A stretch of DNA of 14,037 bases, taken from NCBI GenBank assembly GCA_002371615.1, contig DFGA01000003.1:1-14037 (forward strand), given 5' to 3'. Below are positions 1-7,465 of the stretch, one piece after another. The stretch comes from Lachnospiraceae bacterium UBA3762. Its GTDB lineage: Bacteria; Bacillota; Clostridia; Lachnospirales; Lachnospiraceae. The notes beneath the pieces were generated by a model. The model was not told the DNA's origin and did no database searches. It saw only the letters and a list, made by a program, of their open reading frames with translations. A program made the translations under genes and the position numbers. Position 1 is the first letter of the stretch. Every line of letters starts with the position of its first letter.

Positions 1-179
1 GGACCGCATACTGCGATTGCGGGAAGTCTGCCCTCTTTATCCTTGGGTACATACATATCTGCTGCAAGTGTTATCCCATATCGGTTCACAAAGGTCACCT
101 TGCTGTGGTCTACCTTATCGCTCTTAGGGAATGTTTTGTCCCATTCAGTTACCAGTTTCAGTTCTTCCTTTTTGATCAT
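1..179 (-). CDS. alpha/beta hydrolase, N-terminal part (runs off the left edge)
   Basis: The first 59 residues of a protein that continues beyond position 1. It starts with ATG at 179-177, preceded by GGAGGA (192-187) at 7 nt, and no better upstream start exists because the ATG at 187 meets a stop after three codons. The visible part has a charged N-terminal helix, then a beta strand, a Tyr-Gly-Ile turn and a short strand ending in LPAIAVCG, the usual opening of YcjY/DltE-like alpha/beta hydrolases with their first core strands. The nucleophile elbow and the catalytic Ser-Asp-His would lie outside the window, so activity and substrate cannot be judged. It lies 22 nt downstream of the 74-residue gene at 202-426 and is probably cotranscribed with it. 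The divergent LysR gene is the likely regulator. The family call is a recollection of sequence resemblance. Confidence 0.8.
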   Translation of the reverse strand, partial: MIKKEELKLVTEWDKTFPKSDKVDHSKVTFVNRYGITLAADMYVPKDKEGRLPAIAVCG

Positions 180-201
180 GATTTCATCCTCCGTTCTCTT
201 A

Positions 202-426
202 TCACTGTTTATCCGCTTCTTTTTGTGTCTGCCTGATCAGATAGTCCATCCTATCAACCTTCCTCTGACTGTCGTGCATTTCCTCCACCAGATCACATCG
301 GCATTTTCGAAGATACTTTACGAGCCCATCCATATCTCCTGCTTCGTAAAGTGCTTTTGCTCTTCTTGTTCCTTCCGCAGAGCATCCACTGTATGTAAGA
401 TTTTCTATCAGGGCTTTTACTTCCAT
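202..426 (-). CDS. small helical protein of unknown function
   Basis: 74 residues, starting with ATG at 426-424 and ending in TGA. I do not recognise a named domain. The protein is predicted to be almost wholly alpha-helical and charged, with three cysteines (Cys15, Cys42, Cys44, the last two as a CRC pair) and a C-terminal stretch with coiled-coil character around QRKVDRMDYLIRQT (residues 54-67). Such short proteins occur beside regulator and hydrolase genes in Clostridia, from memory. There is no signal peptide or membrane segment, so it should be cytosolic. It is the first gene of the minus-strand operon with the alpha/beta hydrolase and is divergent from the LysR gene. A purine-rich GAGGTAGGA stretch lies just upstream of the start. 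The Cys pair could bind metal or sense redox state, but that is a guess. Confidence 0.75.
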   Translation of the reverse strand: MEVKALIENLTYSGCSAEGTRRAKALYEAGDMDGLVKYLRKCRCDLVEEMHDSQRKVDRMDYLIRQTQKEADKQ

Positions 427-446
427 CTGTCCTACCTCGTATCCTC

Positions 447-476
447 ATTATATTTACTTGACGGATTCTTCGCTAA
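447..476 (-). promoter_or_regulatory. candidate promoter of the hydrolase operon
   Basis: A perfect TATAAT reads on the minus strand at 452-447, placing the transcript start near 440 and giving a leader of about 14 nt. At 18 nt upstream there is only TTAGCG (476-471), a poor -35 box. A good -10 with a poor -35 fits a promoter that needs an activator such as a divergent LysR protein. Its -35 region lies inside the spacer of the LysR promoter on the other strand, so the two promoters should interfere. Confidence 0.5.
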
Positions 477-486
477 TGAATAAAAT
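458..486 (+). promoter_or_regulatory. sigma-A-type promoter of the LysR gene
   Basis: TTGACG (458-463) and TAAAAT (481-486) are separated by exactly 17 nt, each matching the consensus at five of six positions. Transcription would start near 492, inside the palindrome at 487-502, about 100 nt upstream of the LysR start codon. This is the best-looking promoter in the window. Confidence 0.7.
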
Positions 487-513
487 GAATATCATGATAT
501 TCCAAAATGGAAT
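487..513. promoter_or_regulatory. palindrome cluster, candidate LysR operator
   Basis: A perfect 16-bp palindrome, GAATATCATGATATTC, spans 487-502. It overlaps a second inverted repeat, ATTCC-N5-GGAAT, at 499-513, and a third perfect palindrome, ATACATGTAT, follows at 521-530. LysR proteins bind dyad-symmetric A/T-rich sites between divergent genes. Here the first palindrome sits directly after the LysR -10 box, over the expected start point, as expected for autorepression. Binding is inferred. Confidence 0.5.
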
Positions 514-551
514 GTCATATATACATGTATTCGGCAAATGCAGAAGAGCGA

Positions 552-570
552 AAAAATGCGAAGCATTTTT
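552..570 (+). other. short hairpin in the LysR leader
   Basis: An 8-bp perfect stem, AAAAATGC (552-559) and GCATTTTT (563-570), closes a 3-nt GAA loop in the leader transcript, about 25 nt before the LysR start codon. The A-rich stem followed by five U residues resembles a weak, possibly bidirectional terminator or attenuator. With only three G:C-type base pairs at most it is weak, so a role in mRNA stability or none is equally possible. Confidence 0.4.
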
Positions 571-594
571 GAGTGCACTGCGGAAGGGATCACT

Positions 595-1470
595 ATGGAG
601 ATAAAAAGCCTGCGATACTTCCTCGCTGTCGCAAGGGAAGAGAATATGACAAAAGCTGCGGACATGCTTCATGTCACACAGCCTACGCTTTCAAAAACAT
701 TAAAATCACTCGAAGATGAATTGGGAAAAAAGTTGTTCACACGCCACAGCTTTAGCATATCCCTGACTGATGAGGGGATGCTTCTTCGCGACCGGGCGGA
801 GGATCTCATTGCCATGGCCGACCGTATAGAACAGGAATTCATCACTCTTGACGATATCACCGGCGGGGATATCTATTTTGGCCTGGCAGAAAGCTTTCAG
901 ATACGGTACCTTGCAAAAGAGATACACAAATTAAAGAACCGATATCCCGGTTTTACCTACCACATCACCAGCGGCGATACCGAGCAGGTAACGGAAAAAC
1001 TTGATAAAGGTCTGCTTGATTTTGCGGTATTATGTGAGAAACCAAACTCCGCAAAATACGATTATTTGAAATTTCCGGAAGCCGATGTCTGGGGAGCCGT
1101 CATGCCTGCTGACCACCCTCTTGCCAAGAAGAAGTCCGTTAAAATTAAGGATCTTGTCGGTCAGCCATTATTCTGCTCTGAACAAAGCTGGAATAACGAA
1201 ATTCCTGAATGGGCGGGGGATAGTTTTGATAAACTTCATCTTGAAGGTTCTTTCCGTCTGTCATATAACGGCTCTATGTTTGCTAAGGAAGGTCTGGGGA
1301 TACTGCTGACCTTTGAGCATTTGGTCGAATGCTCAGATGAGAACGGTCTGGTATTTCGTCCGTTATCTCCGAAGCAGACATCTGAGTTATACTTGATCTG
1401 GCATAAATATCCATCCTTTACACCTATAGCAGAAGAATTTCTTGCTCAGATCAAGACATCATTCCACTAA
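595..1470 (+). CDS. LysR-family transcriptional regulator
   Basis: 291 residues, the usual length for the family. The start is ATG at 595, preceded by GGAAGGG (582-588); an upstream in-frame ATG at 538 would add 19 residues without family resemblance. Residues 1-60 form the winged helix-turn-helix, with the recognition helix in the typical Ala-Ala-x-x-Leu-x-Val-Thr-Gln-Pro-Thr-Leu-Ser stretch (residues 21-33) and a linker helix to about 85. Residues 90-291 form the two-lobed periplasmic-binding-like effector domain (LysR_substrate). The gene is divergent from the small protein and alpha/beta hydrolase operon, the classic LysR arrangement, so it probably controls that operon and its own promoter at 458-486. 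The effector is unknown. It converges with the GNAT gene across 63 nt that hold no clear terminator. Confidence 0.93.
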   Translation: MEIKSLRYFLAVAREENMTKAADMLHVTQPTLSKTLKSLEDELGKKLFTRHSFSISLTDEGMLLRDRAEDLIAMADRIEQEFITLDDITGGDIYFGLAESFQIRYLAKEIHKLKNRYPGFTYHITSGDTEQVTEKLDKGLLDFAVLCEKPNSAKYDYLKFPEADVWGAVMPADHPLAKKKSVKIKDLVGQPLFCSEQSWNNEIPEWAGDSFDKLHLEGSFRLSYNGSMFAKEGLGILLTFEHLVECSDENGLVFRPLSPKQTSELYLIWHKYPSFTPIAEEFLAQIKTSFH

Positions 1471-1533
1471 CCATAGCAAAATTCACGTTTTATCTTCCTG
1501 GTTTATCTTTCTGTATTTTATAGGCAGTCAATA

Positions 1534-2253
1534 CTATGAGTGCCTGTATTCATATATCATTTTGTCATATACCCTGCCATCAACGATCAGACCATCCTTC
1601 TCTGTATTGACAAGCTGCATTCCGGACTTTTCCAGTACTTTGCGAGAACTGATATTCTCTGCTGCACACCAGGCTGTCACACAGGATATTCCTTCATTTT
1701 TCGTCAGATATGCAAGAACCGTCTTTAGTGCCTCAGTCGCAAAACCTCGTCCCTGCCATCCTCGCCCCACACTGAATCCCACTTCTATTTGACCGTTACT
1801 ATAATCGTATGCACCGATCACCCCGGCGACAACATCGTCTCCATTGGCGTCCATCACCCATGAATATGTATGTTCGCTGTTATAACTTTCGATGAAGCGC
1901 CGCACTGCATCCTGCGTCATTTCAAGAGTCCCATACGGATTCCATCCGGAGTACCTATACATTTCCGGATCTGTCCCAAACTGCTGATACAGCTGCTCGG
2001 CATCATCCGGACGATATCTTCGAAGCACAAGGTTCTCCGTCCGCAATTCAGCCGTGCCATGCGGAACAATTTCTTCGATTAATTCAATCTGGGAAATGCA
2101 GATGAGATTGTCCTCAATAAAAACGCCATCCTCATCCATTCCCCATTCACATTTCAGGAGATCAACACTTCCATAGCTTGCACGACCCGCAAAATCATTC
2201 CCGTATGTATCCCGGATGCGGACATATTTTCCATCGTATTCTGCCAGGTTCAA
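1534..2253 (-). CDS. GNAT N-acetyltransferase with small N-terminal beta domain
   Basis: About 239 residues. A GTG at 2265 could start translation but has no ribosome binding site. A TTG at 2253-2251 follows GGAGG by 5 nt and gives the opening NLAEYDGKYVRIRD, which I recall as the usual start of this family, so TTG is preferred. Residues 1-65 look like a small beta-barrel (KYVRIRDTYGNDFAGRAS, then two strands), resembling an Sm/Lsm-like fold. Residues 70-239 are a RimJ/RimL-type acetyltransferase (Acetyltransf_3): opening strand with LVLRRYRPDD, acetyl-CoA pyrophosphate loop GRGWQGRGFATEAL (about 163-176), and the late AENISSRKVLEKSGM motif (about 198-212). It should transfer acetyl from acetyl-CoA to an amine in the cytosol; the acceptor is unknown. 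It lies downstream of the signalling operon but has its own promoter. Confidence 0.88.
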   Translation of the reverse strand: MNLAEYDGKYVRIRDTYGNDFAGRASYGSVDLLKCEWGMDEDGVFIEDNLICISQIELIEEIVPHGTAELRTENLVLRRYRPDDAEQLYQQFGTDPEMYRYSGWNPYGTLEMTQDAVRRFIESYNSEHTYSWVMDANGDDVVAGVIGAYDYSNGQIEVGFSVGRGWQGRGFATEALKTVLAYLTKNEGISCVTAWCAAENISSRKVLEKSGMQLVNTEKDGLIVDGRVYDKMIYEYRHS

Positions 2254-2284
2254 GATTCCCTCCACTACATTGAATTTTTTTCGT

Positions 2285-2313
2285 TTTACAGATTAGTCCC
2301 GAACTCTTGTGAA
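2285..2313 (-). promoter_or_regulatory. candidate promoter of the GNAT gene
   Basis: On the minus strand TTCACA (2313-2308, five of six matches) and TGTAAA (2290-2285, four of six) lie 17 nt apart. The transcript would start near 2278, about 25 nt before the TTG start, which is consistent with choosing that start and its GGAGG. Confidence 0.45.
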
Positions 2314-2323
2314 CTTGGTAGAA

Positions 2324-2373
2324 TTGTTGCAACAAATCGGAAAGCAATCTACGCTTTTGATATTCTGATATCA
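2324..2373. repeat. inverted repeats between the signalling operon and GNAT gene
   Basis: Three dyads are packed here: perfect TTGTTGCAACAA (2324-2335), AAAGC-N7-GCTTT (2341-2357), and TGATAT-N4-ATATCA (2358-2373), the last overlapping the stop codon of the upstream kinase. On the minus strand these could end the operon transcript, but the stems are short and A/T-rich with no T-run, so I do not call a terminator. The first could be an operator upstream of the GNAT promoter. Confidence 0.35.
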
Positions 2374-5181
2374 CATACTGACAAGTGACGTTATCGCATC
2401 ATAATCAAACTCCCGGGCAGCATTTCTAATACTATTGAATCTGTCCATGTCACCATCGGGGATTGTATATGAAGCCATCCTGTCAAGGATCTCATCGATC
2501 CGGTCACTGTCCATTTCACATGCGGCATCTCTAAGCTCGGAATATGCCTCAGCAATTATATCCGAAGTAGCTGCCGTTTTCTCAATTTCGTCACCGGATC
2601 TCCCTGAAAGCGCAGAATTAAGCGGAGCCTTGAGTCTTCTTAAGCCTTCCATAAAAACGCCATGGTTCTCTTTTATAAAATCATAATCTTTACTCTTTGC
2701 GGCACTCTCAAGCTCCTGCGCCCTGTCTGCAAGAATATCGTCCCCGATAAGACGGAGCGAGCTTTTTATTGCATGCACCTTGATCGTATAATCCTTATAT
2801 TCCTCCCGGGAAAACAGCATGTCGATCTCTCCTGCCTTGTCATCGAGAGTATCACTAAACATCTGCAGGAGCGGCAAAAATGCCTTTTCATCCCCCGTAT
2901 TTAAAATCATCTGCTCAACATCGATGCCTACTTCCTTAAGCGGCCTAAGCTCAGCCGGAACTGATGGGCGAATGCCCCCGTTAGTTCCAAAGACTTCTTC
3001 AGTCTCACCGGTATTATTCACTTTATTAGCCGGGAGATAATACTTGAGAAGTTCCTCTAATCTGTTTGAATCAATGGGCTTAGCCAGATAATCGTCAAAC
3101 CCCGCATCCATGTACTCTTCTTTCGCGCCCGAAACCGCATTTGCGGTAAGGCAAATTACAGGAGTTTGAAGATTGGGGTTGTCAGACCTGCTTCGCAACT
3201 CATGGAGTGTTTCAATTCCGTCCTTTTCAGGCATCATATGGTCAAGGAATATAACATCATACTTGTTCTTTTCGGCCAGTGCCAGACATTCGCTTCCACT
3301 AAGCGCTGTATCTATCTTAAGTTCTGTCTTCTTAAGCAGGTTAACAAACACGGCAAGATTCATTTCGTTATCGTCAACTGCAAGTACTCTGGCAGACGGG
3401 GCTGTAAACTGCTGATGGTACACACTTCTCGAAGATACGTGACTCTTCCATGCTTCCTCATAGTTGCCAAGAGGTTTCCACTCCATAACCTTCTGCTTGA
3501 GTCTGAATGAAAATGTCGACCCAAAGCCGTAGGTACTTTCTACCTCAAGCCTGCTTCCCATCATTTCAAGCAGACCTTTGGTAATGTTCATGCCAAGCCC
3601 CGTACCCTCGACGTTTCTGTTTCTTTTCTCTTCGATCCTGTCATATTTCGAGAACAGTTTTTCCATATCCTCCGGCTTGATACCTATTCCGGTATCTTTG
3701 ACGGATACGATCAGATCTATAAGGCTCTTATCAGAAGTATCCGCTTCGTAATTTATTGAGAAACTGATGACTCCTCTTTCCGTGTATTTGACTGCATTCG
3801 TAAGTATATTCGTAACTATCTGCTTGATCCTTATTTCATCACCGTACAGATACTTGGGAGTATTCCTGTCTATATCCAGATTAAGTCTTAATCTCTTTTC
3901 ATCAACCTTTGTCCTGACCATATTTACAAGATCGTTTATTACTGATGACAGGTCATACTCCACCGGTATTATTTCAAGTTTGCCCGCTTCTATCTTGGAA
4001 AAATCAAGAATATCATTTACGATACCAAGCAGAGTGTTCCCTGCAGTCTTGATATTCTCGGAATAGCCTATGACAGAGTCATCCCCGCATTCCCTCAGTA
4101 TCATCTCATTCATTCCGAGAATGGCGTTAATGGGTGTTCTGATCTCATGGGACATATTCGACAGGAATGACGTTTTGGCCTCGCTGGCGGCAACTGCCCT
4201 TTCGGAAATGGCTATTAGGCGTTCTCTCCTCGCAGTCATATTTTTAACGATCAGTCCAATCGCCGAGGCCGCAATAAGCAGATAAACAGAAACATATAAT
4301 AATGTTAGCGGTATATCCCCGTTCACGGATTCTTTACTTTGGGCAACAGCGATCCGGTAATCCTCCGATTCATCAATAGAACAATAGAACACTTCACCAT
4401 CGGTCTTTACCTGGAAATGGGCACTTCCGTTTTCTGATCTTACCGGCGTGATTCCGATATCCTCCATAGTTTTTCCGATATGATCTGCCGTGGTATCCCC
4501 GAGTATCTCCCCGGTTTCTTTGTCTGCTATAGCGATTTTAACTCCTTCATTTGTCGGAAGATTTGCTACAACTTCCGAAATCTCGTTTCGCTGCATTTCT
4601 TCAATAAGACGGCGGGGTTCGATCCCTATCTGGACCATACGTGTTCCGCTATCATTCCAGCATATCGCATACATCATTGGCTTGCTCTCGGCCGTATTAG
4701 GCGTTACGTCCTGGCACATCGAAAGCGCCTTGTCATTCAGCATAGGCTTAAAAAAAGCCATCTGTTCTCCCGAGTCGAATGAAAATCCATAATATATTGG
4801 AACTGTGCCGCTGTATATTTCCCCATCTTCAGTAAACAGATGTATCTCATCGATCGACATAAGCTTTGCTATACGTATCAGTTCAGCAAGGTCATATTCC
4901 GTCTCCGGAGATGAATCTATGATATACGCCACTGCCTTTGCCTTGGAAATGTAGTTTTCTTTCAGCGAGTCGGTAAGTGACTTTTCCTTTCGCTTATTCT
5001 CTTCGATAACGTCCTCTACCTGCTTGATCAAAAGGTCTGACGTCTGATATGCCTTCATCCTGTTACTTCTGTTAAGTCCGAAATATATGATAAGTACCAT
5101 AATAACAAGGACGATCGTAATTAATGTCCACATTACCATCAGGTTAAATCTTTTGTCTTTTCTGTCAAACTTTATCTTCAA
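2371..5181 (-). CDS. membrane hybrid sensor histidine kinase (sensor-HisKA-HATPase-REC-Hpt)
   Basis: 936 residues. The start is TTG at 5181, preceded by AGGA at 4 nt and overlapping the previous stop as TTGA, so it is probably translationally coupled. Layout: transmembrane helix about 16-36; extracellular Cache/PAS-like sensor about 38-290, not otherwise recognised; second helix about 292-313; HisKA with phosphoacceptor His345 in SHEIRTP; HATPase_c with N-box Asn458/Asn462, G1 DTGIG (496-500) and G2 GTGLGM (526-531); receiver with Asp603/Asp604, phosphoacceptor Asp647, Thr679 and Lys701; Hpt with His803 in HAIKSS; then a helical tail (about 870-936) shared with the neighbouring kinase. All catalytic residues are present, so it should autophosphorylate and pass phosphate His-Asp-His. 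The likely endpoint is the receiver of the REC-GGDEF protein encoded by the first gene of the operon. It is the last gene of that operon. Confidence 0.95.
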   Translation of the reverse strand: MKIKFDRKDKRFNLMVMWTLITIVLVIMVLIIYFGLNRSNRMKAYQTSDLLIKQVEDVIEENKRKEKSLTDSLKENYISKAKAVAYIIDSSPETEYDLAELIRIAKLMSIDEIHLFTEDGEIYSGTVPIYYGFSFDSGEQMAFFKPMLNDKALSMCQDVTPNTAESKPMMYAICWNDSGTRMVQIGIEPRRLIEEMQRNEISEVVANLPTNEGVKIAIADKETGEILGDTTADHIGKTMEDIGITPVRSENGSAHFQVKTDGEVFYCSIDESEDYRIAVAQSKESVNGDIPLTLLYVSVYLLIAASAIGLIVKNMTARRERLIAISERAVAASEAKTSFLSNMSHEIRTPINAILGMNEMILRECGDDSVIGYSENIKTAGNTLLGIVNDILDFSKIEAGKLEIIPVEYDLSSVINDLVNMVRTKVDEKRLRLNLDIDRNTPKYLYGDEIRIKQIVTNILTNAVKYTERGVISFSINYEADTSDKSLIDLIVSVKDTGIGIKPEDMEKLFSKYDRIEEKRNRNVEGTGLGMNITKGLLEMMGSRLEVESTYGFGSTFSFRLKQKVMEWKPLGNYEEAWKSHVSSRSVYHQQFTAPSARVLAVDDNEMNLAVFVNLLKKTELKIDTALSGSECLALAEKNKYDVIFLDHMMPEKDGIETLHELRSRSDNPNLQTPVICLTANAVSGAKEEYMDAGFDDYLAKPIDSNRLEELLKYYLPANKVNNTGETEEVFGTNGGIRPSVPAELRPLKEVGIDVEQMILNTGDEKAFLPLLQMFSDTLDDKAGEIDMLFSREEYKDYTIKVHAIKSSLRLIGDDILADRAQELESAAKSKDYDFIKENHGVFMEGLRRLKAPLNSALSGRSGDEIEKTAATSDIIAEAYSELRDAACEMDSDRIDEILDRMASYTIPDGDMDRFNSIRNAAREFDYDAITSLVSM

Positions 5182-7445
5182 TTTTCCTGCCTCGACTGTT
5201 TATTCTTATCTTCAACACCGTCAATGATCGATATAACCGCATCATACTCATAATTGCGTACGGCAGTATATAAACTGTTGATACGCTCTTTGTGCTCTAT
5301 AGGTATCCTATAGCTTCTTAGTTCATTCATTATATTTTCCAGCCTGTCACAGTCCATATCATCGGCCGCAGCTCTTAAGGCTTCATAAACTACTGTCAGT
5401 TTGCCTTCATCTGCCAATGGTTTTTTATCATCCGCGTCATCCCCGGTTTCCAAAACCTTATCAAGCGGATCTGCCAATCGATCACATCCACTCATAAACT
5501 GCTCATGATTACTCGCAATGTAATCATAATCTCCGTGCTTTCCTGCATCTTCAAGCTTCTGTGCAACCTCTGCCTGAGTTTTCGCTCCAATTAGAAGTAA
5601 AGAACTTTTCAGCGCATGAATCTTGATCGTATAATTCTTATAATCACGATCTTTAAACATTCTTTCAAGTTCTTGCTTACGGTCGTCATAGCTTTGACGA
5701 AAGGCCCGGATAAGCATCATATAGTCTTCGGCAGAGCCGCTATTCGATATTCCCGAAGCAACATCCACCGAAAGATCTGTTAGTATGCTGAGTTCTTTAG
5801 GAATATGAATCTCTTTTGATATGTCTCCTTCCGTTTTGTTCTCATAAAACGTTATCTTCTCATTCGGAAGGTACTTTAACAATATCGCTTCAAGACGATC
5901 CGGATCTATCGGCTTGGTCAGATAATCATCAAATCCCGCATTAAGATAGAATTCCTTTGCACCTGATATGGCATTTGCAGTAAGACACACAACCGGAGTC
6001 CCAACATTAGGGTTTTGTTTATCACATCTGATCTGCGCCAGTGTCTCAATACCGTCTTTTTCAGGCATCATGTGATCAAGGAAGATCAGATCATATTTTT
6101 GGGAGCCGGTTCTTGATATGGCGCCTTCACCGGATAACTCAGTATCGGTCGTAACAAAAGTTCTTCTTACGAGGCTCTTGAAGACCTCTAAATTCATCGG
6201 GTTATCATCAACTACAAGTATATCAGCCAATGGAGCGCTAAACCTTCTCCTGCCGACAATAACCTTTTCCGATTCGGTCTTGGAAAAATCAAGCATATCA
6301 TTAACTATATCAAGCAGCTTATCTCCTGCTATTTTGATATTCTCGGAGTATTTTAGAATCGTTTCATCCCCGGATTCTCTTAATACCATCTCATTCATTC
6401 CAAGTATCGCATTTATCGGAGTACGTATCTCATGAGACATATTTGCAAGGAACGCGGTCTTGGCATTGTTTGCAGCCACAGCAGTTTTCGTCTCTTCCTC
6501 AAGCTGTTGTGTCCGCCGTCTCCTCTGTTCCGAAAGGACAAGATTAAGGATAATAAATCCCGCTATGATAACCGATACTATGATAGTAATTATAAAAGGG
6601 GTTCTTAGTGCACGATACGCATCCGTAGTATCGGTTGCGCACAAGGCAGTCCAGTTATTATCCAGCTTTCTTGAATAGACTATATATTCGGTATTACCAT
6701 AGTTTACTCTGAAAGAATTACCTTCCGTTCTTCTGTATGCAGATACAACAGAACTGCCAAATGATCCGTCCGGATCACGATAATCCTTGTTGATCTCACT
6801 CCGATCTGAATGTGCTATGACGTGATAATCACGGCCAAGTACCATGATAGTCTCATTCTTACCTGTAATCGTTTCAGTTATATTTTGCAGTTCTTTAAGC
6901 GACAAGTCGATTGCAACAACACTCTTCGCATCACACAGTTCTTTTGCAAGTGTTATTATCATCTGACCGGTCCGTGCATCAAGATACGGGTCAACTACAG
7001 CCATCATACCCATATGGGCTCTTGCCTGTATATACCACGGCCTCTTAAGCGGATCATAGTCATCATCCGGAACCCATCCGTCACCATCAAGATATTCACC
7101 GTTAATATATCCGTAGAGTCCTGTCGTTGCCTCGGGAAGTATGCACTCAACCGCTTTGGACTGTCCTACGAGAAAATCAAGTATTTCAGCAGATGAGCGT
7201 CCGTCACGGATCATGCTGTTAATAGATCCTTCAGTCGTGTTAATGCTTTGCACACCTTTGATCAGGTACTTATCAATCTCATTGGATGATTTTACAGCGT
7301 TTAGCTCACACTCCTTAAGAATGTTTTCCTTGGTCTCTTCGCTAAGTACATGATAATAAACCGTGATTACTGTTATGAAAAACATAATCATCAGCACAAA
7401 CACGACTATATTATTTTTAATACTCGGATTCTTGATTTCTTTCAT
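5178..7445 (-). CDS. Cache-domain hybrid histidine kinase lacking the HATPase domain
   Basis: 755 residues, ATG at 7445. Layout: transmembrane helix about 12-33; extracellular dCache_1 domain about 35-280, with the family's WVPDDDYDPLKRPWY (124-138) and VDPYLDARTGQMIITLAKEL (151-170) motifs; second helix about 283-305; coiled linker; HisKA with His338 in SHEIRTP (about 329-392); then, after only about 14 residues, a receiver with Asp413/Asp414, phosphoacceptor Asp457, Thr489 and Lys511; Hpt with His610; and a helical tail (about 683-742). There is no HATPase_c domain: no N-box and no G1 or G2 motif. The paralogue at 2371-5181 has about 200 residues between the same two points. The protein therefore cannot bind ATP in the usual way, and could act as a sensor and phosphate acceptor served in trans. 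The loss is in frame and everything else is intact. It overlaps the next kinase gene by 4 nt. Confidence 0.93.
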   Translation of the reverse strand: MKEIKNPSIKNNIVVFVLMIMFFITVITVYYHVLSEETKENILKECELNAVKSSNEIDKYLIKGVQSINTTEGSINSMIRDGRSSAEILDFLVGQSKAVECILPEATTGLYGYINGEYLDGDGWVPDDDYDPLKRPWYIQARAHMGMMAVVDPYLDARTGQMIITLAKELCDAKSVVAIDLSLKELQNITETITGKNETIMVLGRDYHVIAHSDRSEINKDYRDPDGSFGSSVVSAYRRTEGNSFRVNYGNTEYIVYSRKLDNNWTALCATDTTDAYRALRTPFIITIIVSVIIAGFIILNLVLSEQRRRRTQQLEEETKTAVAANNAKTAFLANMSHEIRTPINAILGMNEMVLRESGDETILKYSENIKIAGDKLLDIVNDMLDFSKTESEKVIVGRRRFSAPLADILVVDDNPMNLEVFKSLVRRTFVTTDTELSGEGAISRTGSQKYDLIFLDHMMPEKDGIETLAQIRCDKQNPNVGTPVVCLTANAISGAKEFYLNAGFDDYLTKPIDPDRLEAILLKYLPNEKITFYENKTEGDISKEIHIPKELSILTDLSVDVASGISNSGSAEDYMMLIRAFRQSYDDRKQELERMFKDRDYKNYTIKIHALKSSLLLIGAKTQAEVAQKLEDAGKHGDYDYIASNHEQFMSGCDRLADPLDKVLETGDDADDKKPLADEGKLTVVYEALRAAADDMDCDRLENIMNELRSYRIPIEHKERINSLYTAVRNYEYDAVISIIDGVEDKNKQSRQEN

Positions 7446-7465
7446 CAGCAGATATAAACAGACTC

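Noticed and set aside
43..483. A 146-codon plus-strand frame at the left edge
   Set aside because: It lies antisense to the hydrolase and the 74-residue gene, has no ribosome binding site, and reads as hydrophobic, Ser/Phe-rich shadow sequence.
1471..1560. Shared terminator between convergent LysR and GNAT genes (AGGCA/TGCCT dyad)
   Set aside because: Only 5-bp arms around a 14-nt loop, with the second arm inside the GNAT coding sequence and no T-run.
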